A stretch of DNA of 64,000 nt from Lustribacter sp965277075 (GTDB taxonomy: Bacteria > Vulcanimicrobiota > Vulcanimicrobiia > Vulcanimicrobiales > Vulcanimicrobiaceae), in NCBI GenBank assembly GCA_965277075.1, contig OZ255707.1:3596001-3660000 (forward strand), read 5' to 3'. Positions 16,694-25,442 of the stretch are shown piece by piece. A model generated the notes under the pieces. The model was not told where the DNA came from, did not search any database, and saw only the letters and a program-made list of their open reading frames with translations. Each line of letters begins with the position of its first letter. Position 1 is the first letter of the stretch. The position numbers were made by a program, and so were the translations under genes.

Positions 16694-17907
16694 ACCTCCT
16701 CACCATCGCGCGTATGGCCGTCGTGGCGTTGTTGCGCAATCGTTCGCGCTCCGTGCTCACCATGCTCGGCGTCGTCATCGGCGTCGCGGCCGTCATCGTC
16801 ACCGTTGCGATCGGGACCGGAGCGCGCACATCGGTCGCGAATCAGATCAACTCGCTCGGCAGCAACATGCTCATCGTATTGCCGGGCAGCGTCAACTTAG
16901 GGGGCGTGCGCAGCGGCAGCGGCGGCGCGTCGACCTTGACGCCCGACGACGGGCTCGCGATCGCGAAGCTCCCGCACGTCGCCGCGGTCTCGCCGACGGT
17001 GAACGTTCGAACGCAAGTCGTCGCGCCGGCCGGTAACTGGATGACGACCGTCACCGGAATCGCGCCAAGTTACACGTACATTCGTTCGTGGCCGATGGCG
17101 TCGGGCACGTTCGTAACGCAATCTGACATCGCCGGTTCCGCCAAGGTCTGCGTGCTCGGGCAAACGGTCATCGCGAACCTGTTCCCCGGCGGCGGCGATC
17201 CGATCGGCGCGACCGTGTTGATCAAAAACGTCCCGTTCGTCGTGATCGGAACACTTTCGGCGAAGGGCCAAAGCGGCGTCGGTCAAGATCAAGACGACAC
17301 GATTCTCGTCCCGTTCACGTCGGCGATGCAGCGTCTCACCGGCCAAACGACCGTTGCCGGAATGAACGTGTCCGTCGACGATGCGGCGAACGTCGACGAC
17401 GTGCAAACCGCGCTGACGGCGTTACTCGAAGCGCGTCACCGCATCGCGTCCGGCGGCCAAGACGACTTCCAAGTCCGCAACCTGCAAGACATCGCGAACG
17501 CCGCGCAATCGACGGCTGCTATTTTGCAACTGCTCCTCGCGAGCGTCGCGATGGTATCGCTCATCGTCGGCGGCATCGGCATCATGAACATTATGCTGGT
17601 ATCCGTTACGGAACGCACGCGCGAGATCGGTCTGCGCGTCGCGGTCGGCGCGCGGCGCCGCGCGATTCTGTGGCAGTTCTTGATCGAGGCCGTCGTTCTG
17701 TCGACGGCCGGCGGCGCGATTGGTGTCGCGTTCGGCGCGCTGGCATCGCTCGCCGTTGCGCTCGGAGCACATTGGCCGGCAAGCATTCCCGGTGCGGCCG
17801 TTGTGTTTGCGGTCGGATTCTCGGCACTCGTCGGCGTATTCTTCGGATATTATCCCGCTGCGAAAGCATCGCGACTCGATCCGATCGTGGCGCTACGCTT
17901 CGAATAA
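16690..17907 (+). CDS. MacB/FtsX-type ABC transporter permease
   Basis: A 405-residue permease with the MacB layout. TM1 lies near residues 15-45 (LTMLGVVIGVAAVIVTVAIG) and is followed by a periplasmic MacB_PCD domain of about 210 residues. Three C-terminal TM helices form the FtsX domain, including GGIGIMNIMLVSVTERTREIGLRVAVGARR, the conserved coupling region. It is the partner of the ATPase at 15986 and adaptor at 14334. The stop codon is followed almost at once by a perfect 15-bp stem-loop at 17911-17951 that probably ends the operon. Confidence 0.94.
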   Translation: MNLLTIARMAVVALLRNRSRSVLTMLGVVIGVAAVIVTVAIGTGARTSVANQINSLGSNMLIVLPGSVNLGGVRSGSGGASTLTPDDGLAIAKLPHVAAVSPTVNVRTQVVAPAGNWMTTVTGIAPSYTYIRSWPMASGTFVTQSDIAGSAKVCVLGQTVIANLFPGGGDPIGATVLIKNVPFVVIGTLSAKGQSGVGQDQDDTILVPFTSAMQRLTGQTTVAGMNVSVDDAANVDDVQTALTALLEARHRIASGGQDDFQVRNLQDIANAAQSTAAILQLLLASVAMVSLIVGGIGIMNIMLVSVTERTREIGLRVAVGARRRAILWQFLIEAVVLSTAGGAIGVAFGALASLAVALGAHWPASIPGAAVVFAVGFSALVGVFFGYYPAAKASRLDPIVALRFE

Positions 17908-17910
17908 CGG

Positions 17911-17951
17911 CGCGATGGGTTCGGGCGTCCTATGCTCCCGAACCCATCGCG
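17911..17951. terminator. 15-bp perfect stem-loop between convergent genes
   Basis: CGCGATGGGTTCGGG (17911-17925) pairs perfectly with 17937-17951 around an 11-nt loop. It lies 3 bp after the MacB permease stop, and its right half forms the last codons of the convergent BON lipoprotein gene. There is no strong U-tract on either side, so intrinsic termination is probable but not textbook. Confidence 0.6.
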
Positions 17952-18541
17952 TCGACGACGTTGCGCACGCCCGTCGTATGACGCGCTGTGTCGACTGCCG
18001 CGTCACGTAAACGCGGATCGTTGACGTTCCCGCGTAACGTCACGACGCCGTCATGAACGTTGACGCGCACCGCCGTCGAACCGGTCTGGGTGAAGATCGC
18101 GGCCGCGATGCGGCCTGCGAGCGCGGCGTCGCCGACGCGATTCTTGACGTTCGGGACGCGCGGATCAACGTGCAAGTCATCGTGCACGAGGCGGATGCCG
18201 CGCACGGATTTTGCTGCCGCCACGGTGCGCTCGCGAGCACCCGCGGTGCGCACGGCGCCGGTCAACGTCGCGACCCCGTTGGTCACGTGTACACCGAGCG
18301 ACTCCGTCGAATCGATGTCGACGGTGATCAATTTCGCCTTCACTGCCGTCGTGAGCAGCGCATCGTTCGCCGCGCTCTCCAGCTGGGTTACGGTGGGCGC
18401 CGGCGCGTTCGGCGGCGGCGAACTGCATGCTCCGAGTGCGACCGCGACGAGAAGTGCCGCGGATAGCAACGAGCTCTTGTGGAGACCGGCAGCGGCTACT
18501 TGCCTCAACAGAACGAGAGGGAAGAATAAATTGTGCAGCAA
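17930..18541 (-). CDS. BON-domain lipoprotein (OsmY/DolP-like)
   Basis: A 203-residue protein. The TTG start at 18541 is favoured by GAGAGG five bases upstream. A hydrophobic signal ending LVAVALGAC gives a lipobox Cys near residue 39. Two BON domains follow (about residues 60-125 and 130-200), each with the VxVxNGVVTLxGxV pattern: LGVHVTNGVATLTGAV and VRVNVHDGVVTLRGNV. BON proteins bind phospholipid and support envelope integrity (OsmY, DolP). It is convergent with the macB permease and shares the stem-loop at 17911-17951. Confidence 0.88.
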   Translation of the reverse strand: MLHNLFFPLVLLRQVAAAGLHKSSLLSAALLVAVALGACSSPPPNAPAPTVTQLESAANDALLTTAVKAKLITVDIDSTESLGVHVTNGVATLTGAVRTAGARERTVAAAKSVRGIRLVHDDLHVDPRVPNVKNRVGDAALAGRIAAAIFTQTGSTAVRVNVHDGVVTLRGNVNDPRLRDAAVDTARHTTGVRNVVDAMGSGA

Positions 18542-18629
18542 TTGAGCCTCTCAACCCTTAAGTGTCATGGGGAACGCGCCGATACACGGTATAGCGCGGT
18601 CCTTATTTTTGAGGGTTGGGTTACTTTTC

Positions 18630-18896
18630 ATGGACGTTCCCGAAAATCTTGACGGTTTTCTCAAAGAGCTTCTCGAGGAAGATGAAGCGGCGGTTCAGCT
18701 CGACGCGGAAGATCGCGCCTTCATCGATCGAATCTTAAAGTCGATCACGACAGGTAGCAAAGGCATCTTCGTCGTTCTTCATCCCAATGACCGAATGCAG
18801 TACATGTTGCTCAATACCAATCGCGCCGGCGCGATCGCCCTTCTGGCACGAGTGATGCAGCGTACGGCGGAAGCACTCGAAGCCGATCTCGACTAA
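18630..18896 (+). CDS. Conserved-looking small hypothetical protein
   Basis: Eighty-eight residues from ATG 18630; a start at 18567 would add 21 residues unlike the rest. Its N-terminal half is strongly acidic (LKELLEEDEAAVQLDAEDR). It is followed by an alpha/beta pattern with GIFVVLHPNDRMQYMLLNTN and a helical end. I do not recognise a family. It is the first gene of a plus-strand run (five bases before the next gene) that leads into the muropeptide recycling operon. Confidence 0.65.
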   Translation: MDVPENLDGFLKELLEEDEAAVQLDAEDRAFIDRILKSITTGSKGIFVVLHPNDRMQYMLLNTNRAGAIALLARVMQRTAEALEADLD

Positions 18897-18900
18897 CACG

Positions 18901-19197
18901 GTGAATCCGCTCGACGGATATCTGCTCGACGGCTCGCCGGCAAAGGTCGACGCGATCGGCGCAGTTCTTCAAAATCAGCAACCGGACAACGAGCGCGCGC
19001 AGCCCTTTTATCGCGCGCTTGATCTCTTGGGCACACGCGTCCCGGATGAGACGTTGATGGGGCTGCGCATCGCGCTCGCGGGACGACCCGCCGACGATGA
19101 TGCGATCCGGACGATGCGCTCGCAGGTCGCCGCGGCGCGCAGCGGCGACGCCGGCGCCCGGGCGGCGTATCTTGCCTCGGTCGAAACGGCCAGGTAA
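18901..19197 (+). CDS. Hypothetical protein, ~98 aa
   Basis: Starts at GTG 18901, four bases after the previous stop. It is predicted helical, with VDAIGAVLQNQQPDNERAQP near residue 15 and Ala/Arg-rich helices near the C-terminus. No signal peptide, TM helix or known motif was recognised. Its tight spacing within the 18.6-25 kb operon-like run supports it being real. Confidence 0.6.
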   Translation: MNPLDGYLLDGSPAKVDAIGAVLQNQQPDNERAQPFYRALDLLGTRVPDETLMGLRIALAGRPADDDAIRTMRSQVAAARSGDAGARAAYLASVETAR

Positions 19198-19220
19198 GGT
19201 ACGGCGTTACGTATTGTGTC

Positions 19221-19559
19221 ATGCTGCGCCCGGTCGTCGTTTTTGCCTTACTGCTGATGCCGATTGCCGCGAGCGCTGCCGCGACCCCGGCTGCGAGTCA
19301 GAGCGGGAGCCCCGGTGCCCGCGACGGCGGAGTGATCGACGGGCGCGTCACCGGAGTCGACTACCAGAAAAACACGATCGTCGTCGATGCCGGTAGCCGC
19401 GGTCGCATGACGGTGAACGTAATGCCCTCGACGAGCATCCAGGGCAAGGATAGCGCCTATCACTCGGTCACCGACCTCAAGACGGGTTTGCACGTGCAGA
19501 TTTTTTCGAGCCAGAGCGGCTCGATCTACGTCGCGCAGATTATTCGCATTCTGCCGTGA
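19221..19559 (+). CDS. Small exported protein, DUF5666-like beta-barrel
   Basis: A 112-residue protein with an obvious N-terminal signal peptide (VVVFALLLMPIAASAAA) and a Gly/Ser linker. A beta-rich domain follows, with the pattern GRVTGVDYQKNTIVVDAG...MTVNVMPSTSIQ...LKTGLHVQI, resembling short OB-like DUF5666/RNA-binding-like repeats found in exported proteins. It ends 4 bp inside the nagZ start (GTGA overlap). It probably acts in the envelope; function is unknown. Confidence 0.7.
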   Translation: MLRPVVVFALLLMPIAASAAATPAASQSGSPGARDGGVIDGRVTGVDYQKNTIVVDAGSRGRMTVNVMPSTSIQGKDSAYHSVTDLKTGLHVQIFSSQSGSIYVAQIIRILP

Positions 19560-21079
19560 CCCCCGCGGCTGCCGCCGAGCTCGTGGCGGTTGGCTTCGAC
19601 GGCTCGACGGTCGCCGATGCGCCGATCGCGGACCTTACCCGCGTCGCCCCCGGTGCGATCGTCCTCTTCGGCCGCAACGTCGGCTCGCCCGACGACCTGC
19701 GCAAACTCGTCGGCGCCTTGCGGGATTCGCAAGCCCTCCCGCCGCTGATCGCGATCGATCAGGAGGGCGGCCGCGTCGCGCGCATCAATGAGGGGGTAGC
19801 GGCCCTGCCGCCGGCGATGGCCGTCGGCGCGGCGGGCGATGCCGGCGCGTGCGAACGGCTCGGAGCCTTGCTCGGGCGCGATCTCGCACGGCTTGGTATC
19901 AGCGTCGACTACGCTCCCGTCGCCGATTGTGCGTTCGCCCCGGACAATACCGTCATCGGAACGCGTGCGTACGGCAGCGACCCGCAGCAGGTCGCACGTT
20001 TCGCGGCGGCCTTCGCCTGCGGGCTGACGCGCGGCGGTGTTGCGCCCGCGATCAAACATTTCCCGGGTCACGGCTCGACGGCGACCGACTCGCACCTGGC
20101 GTTACCGCACGTGGCGGTCGACGGGGGGACGCTGCGCGCCCGTGACCTCGTGCCCTTCGCCGCGGCGATCGCGGCCGATGCCGTGCCGCTGGTCATGACG
20201 GCCCACGTCGTCTTCGACGCGCTCGACCCGGACCGTCCGGCGACCCTCTCGCGGAGAATTCTTACCGGCCTTCTGCGCGACGAGTTGGGCTTTACCGGCG
20301 TCACGTGCACCGACTGTCTGCAAATGGACGCGATCGCGCGGTCGGTCGGAACAGTCGCCGCCGGCGTCGACGCGCTCGCGGCGGGCGCCGACCTACTCAC
20401 GATTAGTCATTCCCTTGAGCTTGCCCGCGACGTGATCGCCGCGATCGTGGCAGCGGAAGCCGGCGGACGTCTATCGCACTCGCGGATCGAGGAAGCACGA
20501 GCGCGCGTGCGGGCGTTGCGCCAACGCTACGCCGTCCCGGTACCGGCGCCCGAGGCGCTGGACGCCGGTGAACCGGCCGCGGTCGCTCGCCGCGCGGTCA
20601 CCGTGCTGCGCGGCGAGGTTCGCCTGCGGCTCGACCGGCCGGTAACCGTTGTCTCGTTCGAGGGCGCCGCTTTCGACGGCGCCGGCGGTGTGCGCGCGAT
20701 GGCGCCGTCGCTGAGCGCAGCATTGCGCGCGCGCCGGATGCGCAGCGAGCTGATGCGCGTTGCGCTTGCACCCGATGCCGACGATATCGCGCTGTTGCTC
20801 GCGCATTTGCCGGCACTTGGCGACCGCAACTTCGTCGTGATGGTACGGCGCGCGCGCGGGCAGCCGGCGCAGCGCGCGGCCGTCGACCGGATTCTGGCGT
20901 CCGTTCCGCACGCGATCGTGATCTCGGCTGCCGAACCGTGGGATGCGTTCGCATTCCCGCACGCGCAAAACGTGGCGTGCATCTACGGCGACGATCCGCT
21001 GATGCTCGACGCCTGCGCGGACGTGTTGTGCGGTCGCGCGGCGGCACTCGGGCACTTGCCGGTTGCCGCGCTCCGCTGA
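19556..21079 (+). CDS. nagZ: Beta-N-acetylhexosaminidase (GH3), muropeptide recycling
   Basis: A 507-residue GH3 protein with start GTG 19556. PLIAIDQEGGRV, KHFPGHGSTATDSH (the NagZ His-loop with the general acid/base His-Asp dyad) and FTGVTCTDCLQM with the nucleophile Asp identify it as NagZ. It removes N-acetylglucosamine from GlcNAc-anhydroMurNAc and GlcNAc-MurNAc muropeptides. No signal peptide is seen, so it is cytoplasmic. After about residue 340 there is an extra domain of about 160 residues like that of longer Gram-positive-type NagZ proteins. It overlaps the next gene by 17 bp. Confidence 0.93.
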   Translation: MTPAAAAELVAVGFDGSTVADAPIADLTRVAPGAIVLFGRNVGSPDDLRKLVGALRDSQALPPLIAIDQEGGRVARINEGVAALPPAMAVGAAGDAGACERLGALLGRDLARLGISVDYAPVADCAFAPDNTVIGTRAYGSDPQQVARFAAAFACGLTRGGVAPAIKHFPGHGSTATDSHLALPHVAVDGGTLRARDLVPFAAAIAADAVPLVMTAHVVFDALDPDRPATLSRRILTGLLRDELGFTGVTCTDCLQMDAIARSVGTVAAGVDALAAGADLLTISHSLELARDVIAAIVAAEAGGRLSHSRIEEARARVRALRQRYAVPVPAPEALDAGEPAAVARRAVTVLRGEVRLRLDRPVTVVSFEGAAFDGAGGVRAMAPSLSAALRARRMRSELMRVALAPDADDIALLLAHLPALGDRNFVVMVRRARGQPAQRAAVDRILASVPHAIVISAAEPWDAFAFPHAQNVACIYGDDPLMLDACADVLCGRAAALGHLPVAALR

Positions 21080-22091
21080 GCTCGACGCGACGATCGACGC
21101 GGCGGTCGGGCAGCGCTACAGCGCGATCGTCGTGCGGGTCGAGCGCGCGGGGTCCGTCGTCTACGAACGCGCGGCGGGCTCCATGCAGCGCGCCGGCGGG
21201 CCGCCGGCGGCGGTCGATACGCGCTTCGATCTGGCATCGATTACTAAGGTGTTCGTTGCGACGGTCGCGCTCGCGCTCGTTGCACGCGGCGACCTCGCGC
21301 TTGACGCGTCGTTGGCGGACGTCGTTCCCGAATGGTGCGACACGCCGCACCGAACGATCACGCTGCGCCGGATTCTCGCGCACACCGGCGGTTTCCGCAG
21401 CGGCGCCGATTTCCGCACGCTTTTCGATGAAAACATCGAGGCGTTCGCACTGCACGCGCCGCTCGTCGCGGAACCCGGCGCGCGCGTCGTCTACAGCGAC
21501 ATCGGATTTCTCGCGCTCGGTGTGGTGCTTGCGCGCCGCGCGCGCGTCGCGTTGCGCACCCTCGTCGAACGCGAGTTGTTTGCGTTCGGCGCGCACCGCG
21601 TTACCTACGAACCGCGCGTTCCGCGCGAAGCGATCCCGGCGAGCGAATACGACGCGTGGCGCGGCCTCGTGATGGGGTCTGTCCACGATGAAAAAGCGGC
21701 GTTGGCGGGCGGTGTCGCCGGCCATGCCGGGCTCTTCGGTGATGCGCGCGACGTTGCGTTGCTTGCCGAATGGTTCCTCGGGCCGCGCTTCGGACGGCCC
21801 GCGCCGTTGCCCGCCGACCTCACGTCGGCGGCGACGGCCGAACAAGCTCCCGACGCGATCTTACGTCGCGGGCTGGGCTGGGCGCTCAAGACGAGCGACG
21901 CGAACTCGTGCGGCGCGCTGATGTCGGCGGCGACCTTCGGGCACACGGGGTTCACCGGAACCTCGGTCTGGGCCGACCCGCCGCGCGATCTTTCGATCGT
22001 CACGCTCACGAATGCGGTGCATTTCGGTCGCGCGGATCTGCGCGATTTCCGCGCAGCGATCTGCGATGCCGCGGTGGAAGCGTACGGGTGA
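21063..22091 (+). CDS. Beta-lactamase-fold serine hydrolase, AmiE-like
   Basis: About 342 residues of the class C beta-lactamase/PBP fold. DLASITKVF contains the catalytic SxxK; YSDIGF takes the place of the YxN motif, and GHTGFTGTSVW is the HTG (KTG-like) motif. No signal peptide is evident, so it is probably cytoplasmic rather than a resistance enzyme. In Bacillus subtilis the amidase AmiE of the muropeptide-rescue cluster has this fold and sits beside NagZ, so an N-acetylmuramyl-peptide amidase role is the best inference. The start (TTG 21063) is uncertain; an esterase function cannot be excluded. Confidence 0.8.
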   Translation: MPRSAELDATIDAAVGQRYSAIVVRVERAGSVVYERAAGSMQRAGGPPAAVDTRFDLASITKVFVATVALALVARGDLALDASLADVVPEWCDTPHRTITLRRILAHTGGFRSGADFRTLFDENIEAFALHAPLVAEPGARVVYSDIGFLALGVVLARRARVALRTLVERELFAFGAHRVTYEPRVPREAIPASEYDAWRGLVMGSVHDEKAALAGGVAGHAGLFGDARDVALLAEWFLGPRFGRPAPLPADLTSAATAEQAPDAILRRGLGWALKTSDANSCGALMSAATFGHTGFTGTSVWADPPRDLSIVTLTNAVHFGRADLRDFRAAICDAAVEAYG

Positions 22092-23242
22092 TGATCGCCG
22101 TCGGCTTGATGTGCGGAACGTCGCTCGACGGTATCGATGCCGTGCGCGTGTCGCTGGAACCGCGCGCCGGCGGCTATCGCGTCGAAACGCTGGCGTTTGC
22201 GGTGATTCCGCTGGACGCCGCGTTACGCACGCGCGTGCACGCCGCGTACCCGCCCGCGCGCATCAGCGCCCTCGCGCTCTCGCGCTTGCACGCCGACATC
22301 GGCGAAGCGTTCGCGCGTGCGTCGCTGGCCGTCGGCGCGCAGCACGCAGAGTTTATCGCCTCGCACGGGCTCACGCTCGCGCATGACGGCGACGCCCATC
22401 ACACGCTGCAGATCGGCGACCCGTTCCGGATTCGCGAGGCGACGGGCCGCACCGTCATCTTCGATTTCCGCAGTGCCGATACGGCGGCCGGCGGCCACGG
22501 CGCACCGCTGGTTCCCTATGTCGACCACCTCCTGCTCGGTTCGTTCGAGGAGACCCGCGTCGCGCTCAATCTCGGCGGCATCGCCAATCTCAGCGTACTG
22601 CCGGCGCGTGGTTCGAGCGCGGACGTCGTCGCGTTCGATAGCGGTCCGGCGAATCTGCCGATCGACACGTACGTGAGCATGCGCAGCGACGGCAAGGCGC
22701 GTTTCGACCGCGCCGGCGCGTACGCGGCGGGCGGTGCCGTTGATGAGGCGCTGCTTGCGACGCTGCTCGACGATCCGTACTTCCGCTCGCCCCCACCGAA
22801 GTCGACCGGCCGCGAGCGCTTCGGGACCGAGTTTGTGACGCGCGTGCGCTCGCAACTCGACGCGCTCTCGTTGCACGACGCGCTCGCGACGCTGACGGCG
22901 TTGACCGTCCGCAGCGTGGCCGACGCGGTGAATCTGCACGCGCCGCACGCCACGTTACTGATCGCGAGCGGCGGCGGCGCGCACAACCTCACGATGCTCG
23001 ACGGCCTGCGCGCCGCGCTGCCCGGGGTGCGTGTCGAGCGCTCCGATGCGTTCGGCATCGATCCCGACGCGAAGGAGGCCATCGCCTTCGCCATTCTCGG
23101 GCGCGAGACGTTGCGCGAACGCGCCGCCGGACTCTCGCGTGTCACGGGCGCGCGCGGATCGCGCGTGCTCGGCGCGATCGCCCCGGCCGGGCTCGCGGCA
23201 TTGCTCGGGCGCGCGCAAGTCGAAGACGCGGGTCATGAGTGA
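22091..23242 (+). CDS. anmK: Anhydro-N-acetylmuramic acid kinase
   Basis: 383 residues from ATG 22091, overlapping the preceding stop. VGLMCGTSLDGIDAVRV is the defining AnmK N-terminal phosphate motif, and HGLTLAHD, LNLGGIAN and DSGPAN (catalytic Asp region) follow in the right order. The enzyme opens 1,6-anhydroMurNAc and phosphorylates it to MurNAc-6-phosphate, the substrate of MurQ encoded two genes downstream. Its presence implies that lytic transglycosylases generate anhydro-muropeptides in this cell, which fits a diderm. Confidence 0.95.
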   Translation: MIAVGLMCGTSLDGIDAVRVSLEPRAGGYRVETLAFAVIPLDAALRTRVHAAYPPARISALALSRLHADIGEAFARASLAVGAQHAEFIASHGLTLAHDGDAHHTLQIGDPFRIREATGRTVIFDFRSADTAAGGHGAPLVPYVDHLLLGSFEETRVALNLGGIANLSVLPARGSSADVVAFDSGPANLPIDTYVSMRSDGKARFDRAGAYAAGGAVDEALLATLLDDPYFRSPPPKSTGRERFGTEFVTRVRSQLDALSLHDALATLTALTVRSVADAVNLHAPHATLLIASGGGAHNLTMLDGLRAALPGVRVERSDAFGIDPDAKEAIAFAILGRETLRERAAGLSRVTGARGSRVLGAIAPAGLAALLGRAQVEDAGHE

Positions 23243-24146
23243 GATGGATCGGTTGGTCGTCGGCGTCGATGCGGGTGGATCGACGACGCGGGCGGCGGTC
23301 GCCGTCGGCGGCACCATTGTCCGGTCGGTCGACGACGGACCGGCCGCGAATGCCACGGTCCTCGGCGTCGACGATGCGGCCGACGCGATTCTCACGACGA
23401 TTCGTCGTGCTCTCGAGCACGAGCGACCCGCGGCGATTGCGATCGGTGCCGCCGGTGCGGGCCGTTCGGGTGTCGCCAAGACGCTGCACGACCTTGTCGC
23501 AACCGCCTACACGCAGACGCGCGTCGTCGTCGCGGACGACACCTCGATCGCGCTACGCGGCGCGATCGCGAGCGGTCCCGGGATCGTGCTGATCGGCGGC
23601 ACCGGGTCGTGCGCGTATGCCGAAAACGGCGACATTCGCGCGCGTGTCGGGGGCCTCGGGTATCTCGCCGGTGACGAGGGTTCGGCGTTTGCGATCGGCA
23701 TGGCGGCCGTCCGCGCGTATGGTCGCGTTCTCGACGGCCGGGAGCGCGCCGACGAAACGACGGAACTCGTCGCGCGAGCGCTCGCGGCGGCGACGCGCGA
23801 CGCCTACCTGGCCGCGCTCTACGATGCGCCGCTCGTTCCGTCAACGATTGCGGCGCTCGCGCCGAGCATCGTCGCGTTCGCCGGTAAGGGCAATCGCCGC
23901 TCCGGCAAGATCGTGCAGCAGGCGGGGCTCGAACTCGGCGATCTCGTGAAGAGCGTTGCGTCGCAGGCGCGCCTGACGGATGTATCACCGGCCGTTGCAC
24001 TCGCAGGCGGTCTGCTCGCGGAAAACAGCATGCTGACGTTTCTGTTGGAAACGCGCATCGTCGGCGATCTGCCGGGCGCATCGATCGTGCGCGGGACGAA
24101 CGCTCTCTCCGGCGCCGTTCGCATCGCGCAAGCGCTCGTTGCGTGA
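23235..24146 (+). CDS. BadF/BadG-type ATPase, probable N-acetylglucosamine (or MurNAc) kinase
   Basis: 303 residues from ATG 23235, which overlaps anmK by 8 bp. VVGVDAGGSTTRAAV is the phosphate-1 motif, GIVLIGGTGSCAYAE the phosphate-2 region, and VGGLGYLAGDEGSAFAIG the adenosine-adjacent Gly-rich segment of the BadF/BadG/BcrA/BcrD family. This family includes mammalian and bacterial GlcNAc kinases and the bacterial MurK. Position between anmK and murQ makes phosphorylation of the GlcNAc released by NagZ, or of MurNAc, the natural role. Sequence alone does not decide between the two sugars. Confidence 0.88.
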   Translation: MSEMDRLVVGVDAGGSTTRAAVAVGGTIVRSVDDGPAANATVLGVDDAADAILTTIRRALEHERPAAIAIGAAGAGRSGVAKTLHDLVATAYTQTRVVVADDTSIALRGAIASGPGIVLIGGTGSCAYAENGDIRARVGGLGYLAGDEGSAFAIGMAAVRAYGRVLDGRERADETTELVARALAAATRDAYLAALYDAPLVPSTIAALAPSIVAFAGKGNRRSGKIVQQAGLELGDLVKSVASQARLTDVSPAVALAGGLLAENSMLTFLLETRIVGDLPGASIVRGTNALSGAVRIAQALVA

Positions 24147-25027
24147 CGGAGCGACTCCCCTCGACCGAAGCGATCGACGCAACGACCGCGGAGATCGACC
24201 GCATCTCGACCGCCGCGCGGGTGCGGCTGCTGATCGATTCGCAGCTCGCCGCCGTCGACGCCGTGCTCGGCGCGGCGGCGACGATCGCGCGCGCGGTCGA
24301 CGTCGTGGCCGGTGCGCTCCGGGCAGGACGGCGAGTCGTCACCCTCGGTGCCGGTACGAGCGGACGTCTCGCGGTGCTCGACGCATCCGAACTCCCGCCC
24401 ACGTTCGGATATCCCGCCGACCGGTACGAGGGCCGTATCGCCGGCGGCGACGGCGCGTTGCGGCGCTCGATCGAGGGCGCGGAAGACGATGCCGGCGCAG
24501 GTGCCGCAGCGGTCGCGGACCTCGAACCGGGCGACGTGCTGATCGGCATTTCGGCGAGCGGCAGCGCGCCGTTCGTGCGCGGCGCGCTCGCGGCTGCACG
24601 CGCGCGCGGCATCCGCGCGATCGCCGTCGTCAACGTGCGGGAAAGTGCCCTTGCGTCGGATGCCGACCTTACGATCGAGGCGATCACCGGCGCCGAGCCG
24701 ATCGCGGGTTCCACCCGGATGCGCGCGGGCACCGCCCAAAAGATCGTGCTCAACACGATCTCTACCGCCGCAATGGTCGCACTCGGCAAGACGTATCGCA
24801 ACCGCATGGTCGACGTCGTCGCGACGAACGCAAAATTGCGCGCGCGCGCCGAGCGGCTCGTATCGGAACTCGGCAGCGGCGCCGACGCAAGCGGGTTGCT
24901 CGACGCGGCAGGCGGCAGCGTGAAGACGGCTATCGTGATGGCGCGACGCAGCGTCGACCGCGAAACCGCGGAAGCGCTGCTCGAGCGGGCCGGCGGCCGG
25001 CTCGCGAGCGTTATCGACGATGCGTGA
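24143..25027 (+). CDS. murQ: N-acetylmuramic acid 6-phosphate etherase
   Basis: 294 residues from GTG 24143, overlapping the kinase gene by 4 bp. LGAGTSGRLAVLDASELPPTFG is the signature SIS-domain loop with the catalytic Glu of MurQ. ISASGSAPFVRGAL and GAEPIAGSTRMRAGTAQKIVLN are further diagnostic segments. The enzyme cleaves the lactyl ether of MurNAc-6-P to give GlcNAc-6-P. It closes a pathway encoded by the five consecutive genes 19556-25027. Its 3' end overlaps the convergent GNAT gene by 17 bp. Confidence 0.95.
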   Translation: MTERLPSTEAIDATTAEIDRISTAARVRLLIDSQLAAVDAVLGAAATIARAVDVVAGALRAGRRVVTLGAGTSGRLAVLDASELPPTFGYPADRYEGRIAGGDGALRRSIEGAEDDAGAGAAAVADLEPGDVLIGISASGSAPFVRGALAAARARGIRAIAVVNVRESALASDADLTIEAITGAEPIAGSTRMRAGTAQKIVLNTISTAAMVALGKTYRNRMVDVVATNAKLRARAERLVSELGSGADASGLLDAAGGSVKTAIVMARRSVDRETAEALLERAGGRLASVIDDA

Positions 25028-25430
25028 AGATCGTCCCGTCGCGACGATAGCCGCGCGCCTCAAAAAACGGCAATTGCGCGGGATCGCCGCCGCCGACGGC
25101 GTCGATGCGTTGCACGTCGAGGTGCGCGAGACGTGCTTCGAGCGTCACGAGCACCGCGGAACCTAGGCCGCGACGCCGGTACTGCGGCTCGACGAACAGG
25201 TCGCGCAACGTCGCGACGACTCCGCCCGTTTCCGTATCGATGCCGAGCGCCACGGAAACACACGCCGCAGGATGATCGTCGACGTACGCCAGCCAAATAA
25301 ACCCGTAATCGGGACGCTCGACGAACAGCGTGAGCGCGTCACCCAGCGTCGCTTCGTCGGTGCGGAATTGCCGCATCAGCGCGAACGCGTCGTAGCGTTC
25401 CGCGCTCGCCATCGTGCGACACTCAATCAT
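25011..25430 (-). CDS. GNAT-family N-acetyltransferase
   Basis: About 139 residues from ATG 25430; an ATG at 25412 is the alternative. Motif A reads LRDLFVEPQYRRRGLGSAVL (RxxGxG/A acetyl-CoA pyrophosphate loop) and the C-terminus has LPFFEARGYRRDG, typical GNAT motif B. Substrate is unknown. The minus-strand frame remains open far upstream, but only because of antisense GC-rich sequence over the next two genes. It is convergent with murQ (17-bp overlap) and divergent from the exported protein at 25443, with only 12 bp between starts. Confidence 0.85.
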   Translation of the reverse strand: MIECRTMASAERYDAFALMRQFRTDEATLGDALTLFVERPDYGFIWLAYVDDHPAACVSVALGIDTETGGVVATLRDLFVEPQYRRRGLGSAVLVTLEARLAHLDVQRIDAVGGGDPAQLPFFEARGYRRDGTIFTHRR

Positions 25431-25442
25431 GAAAGGACCGCC

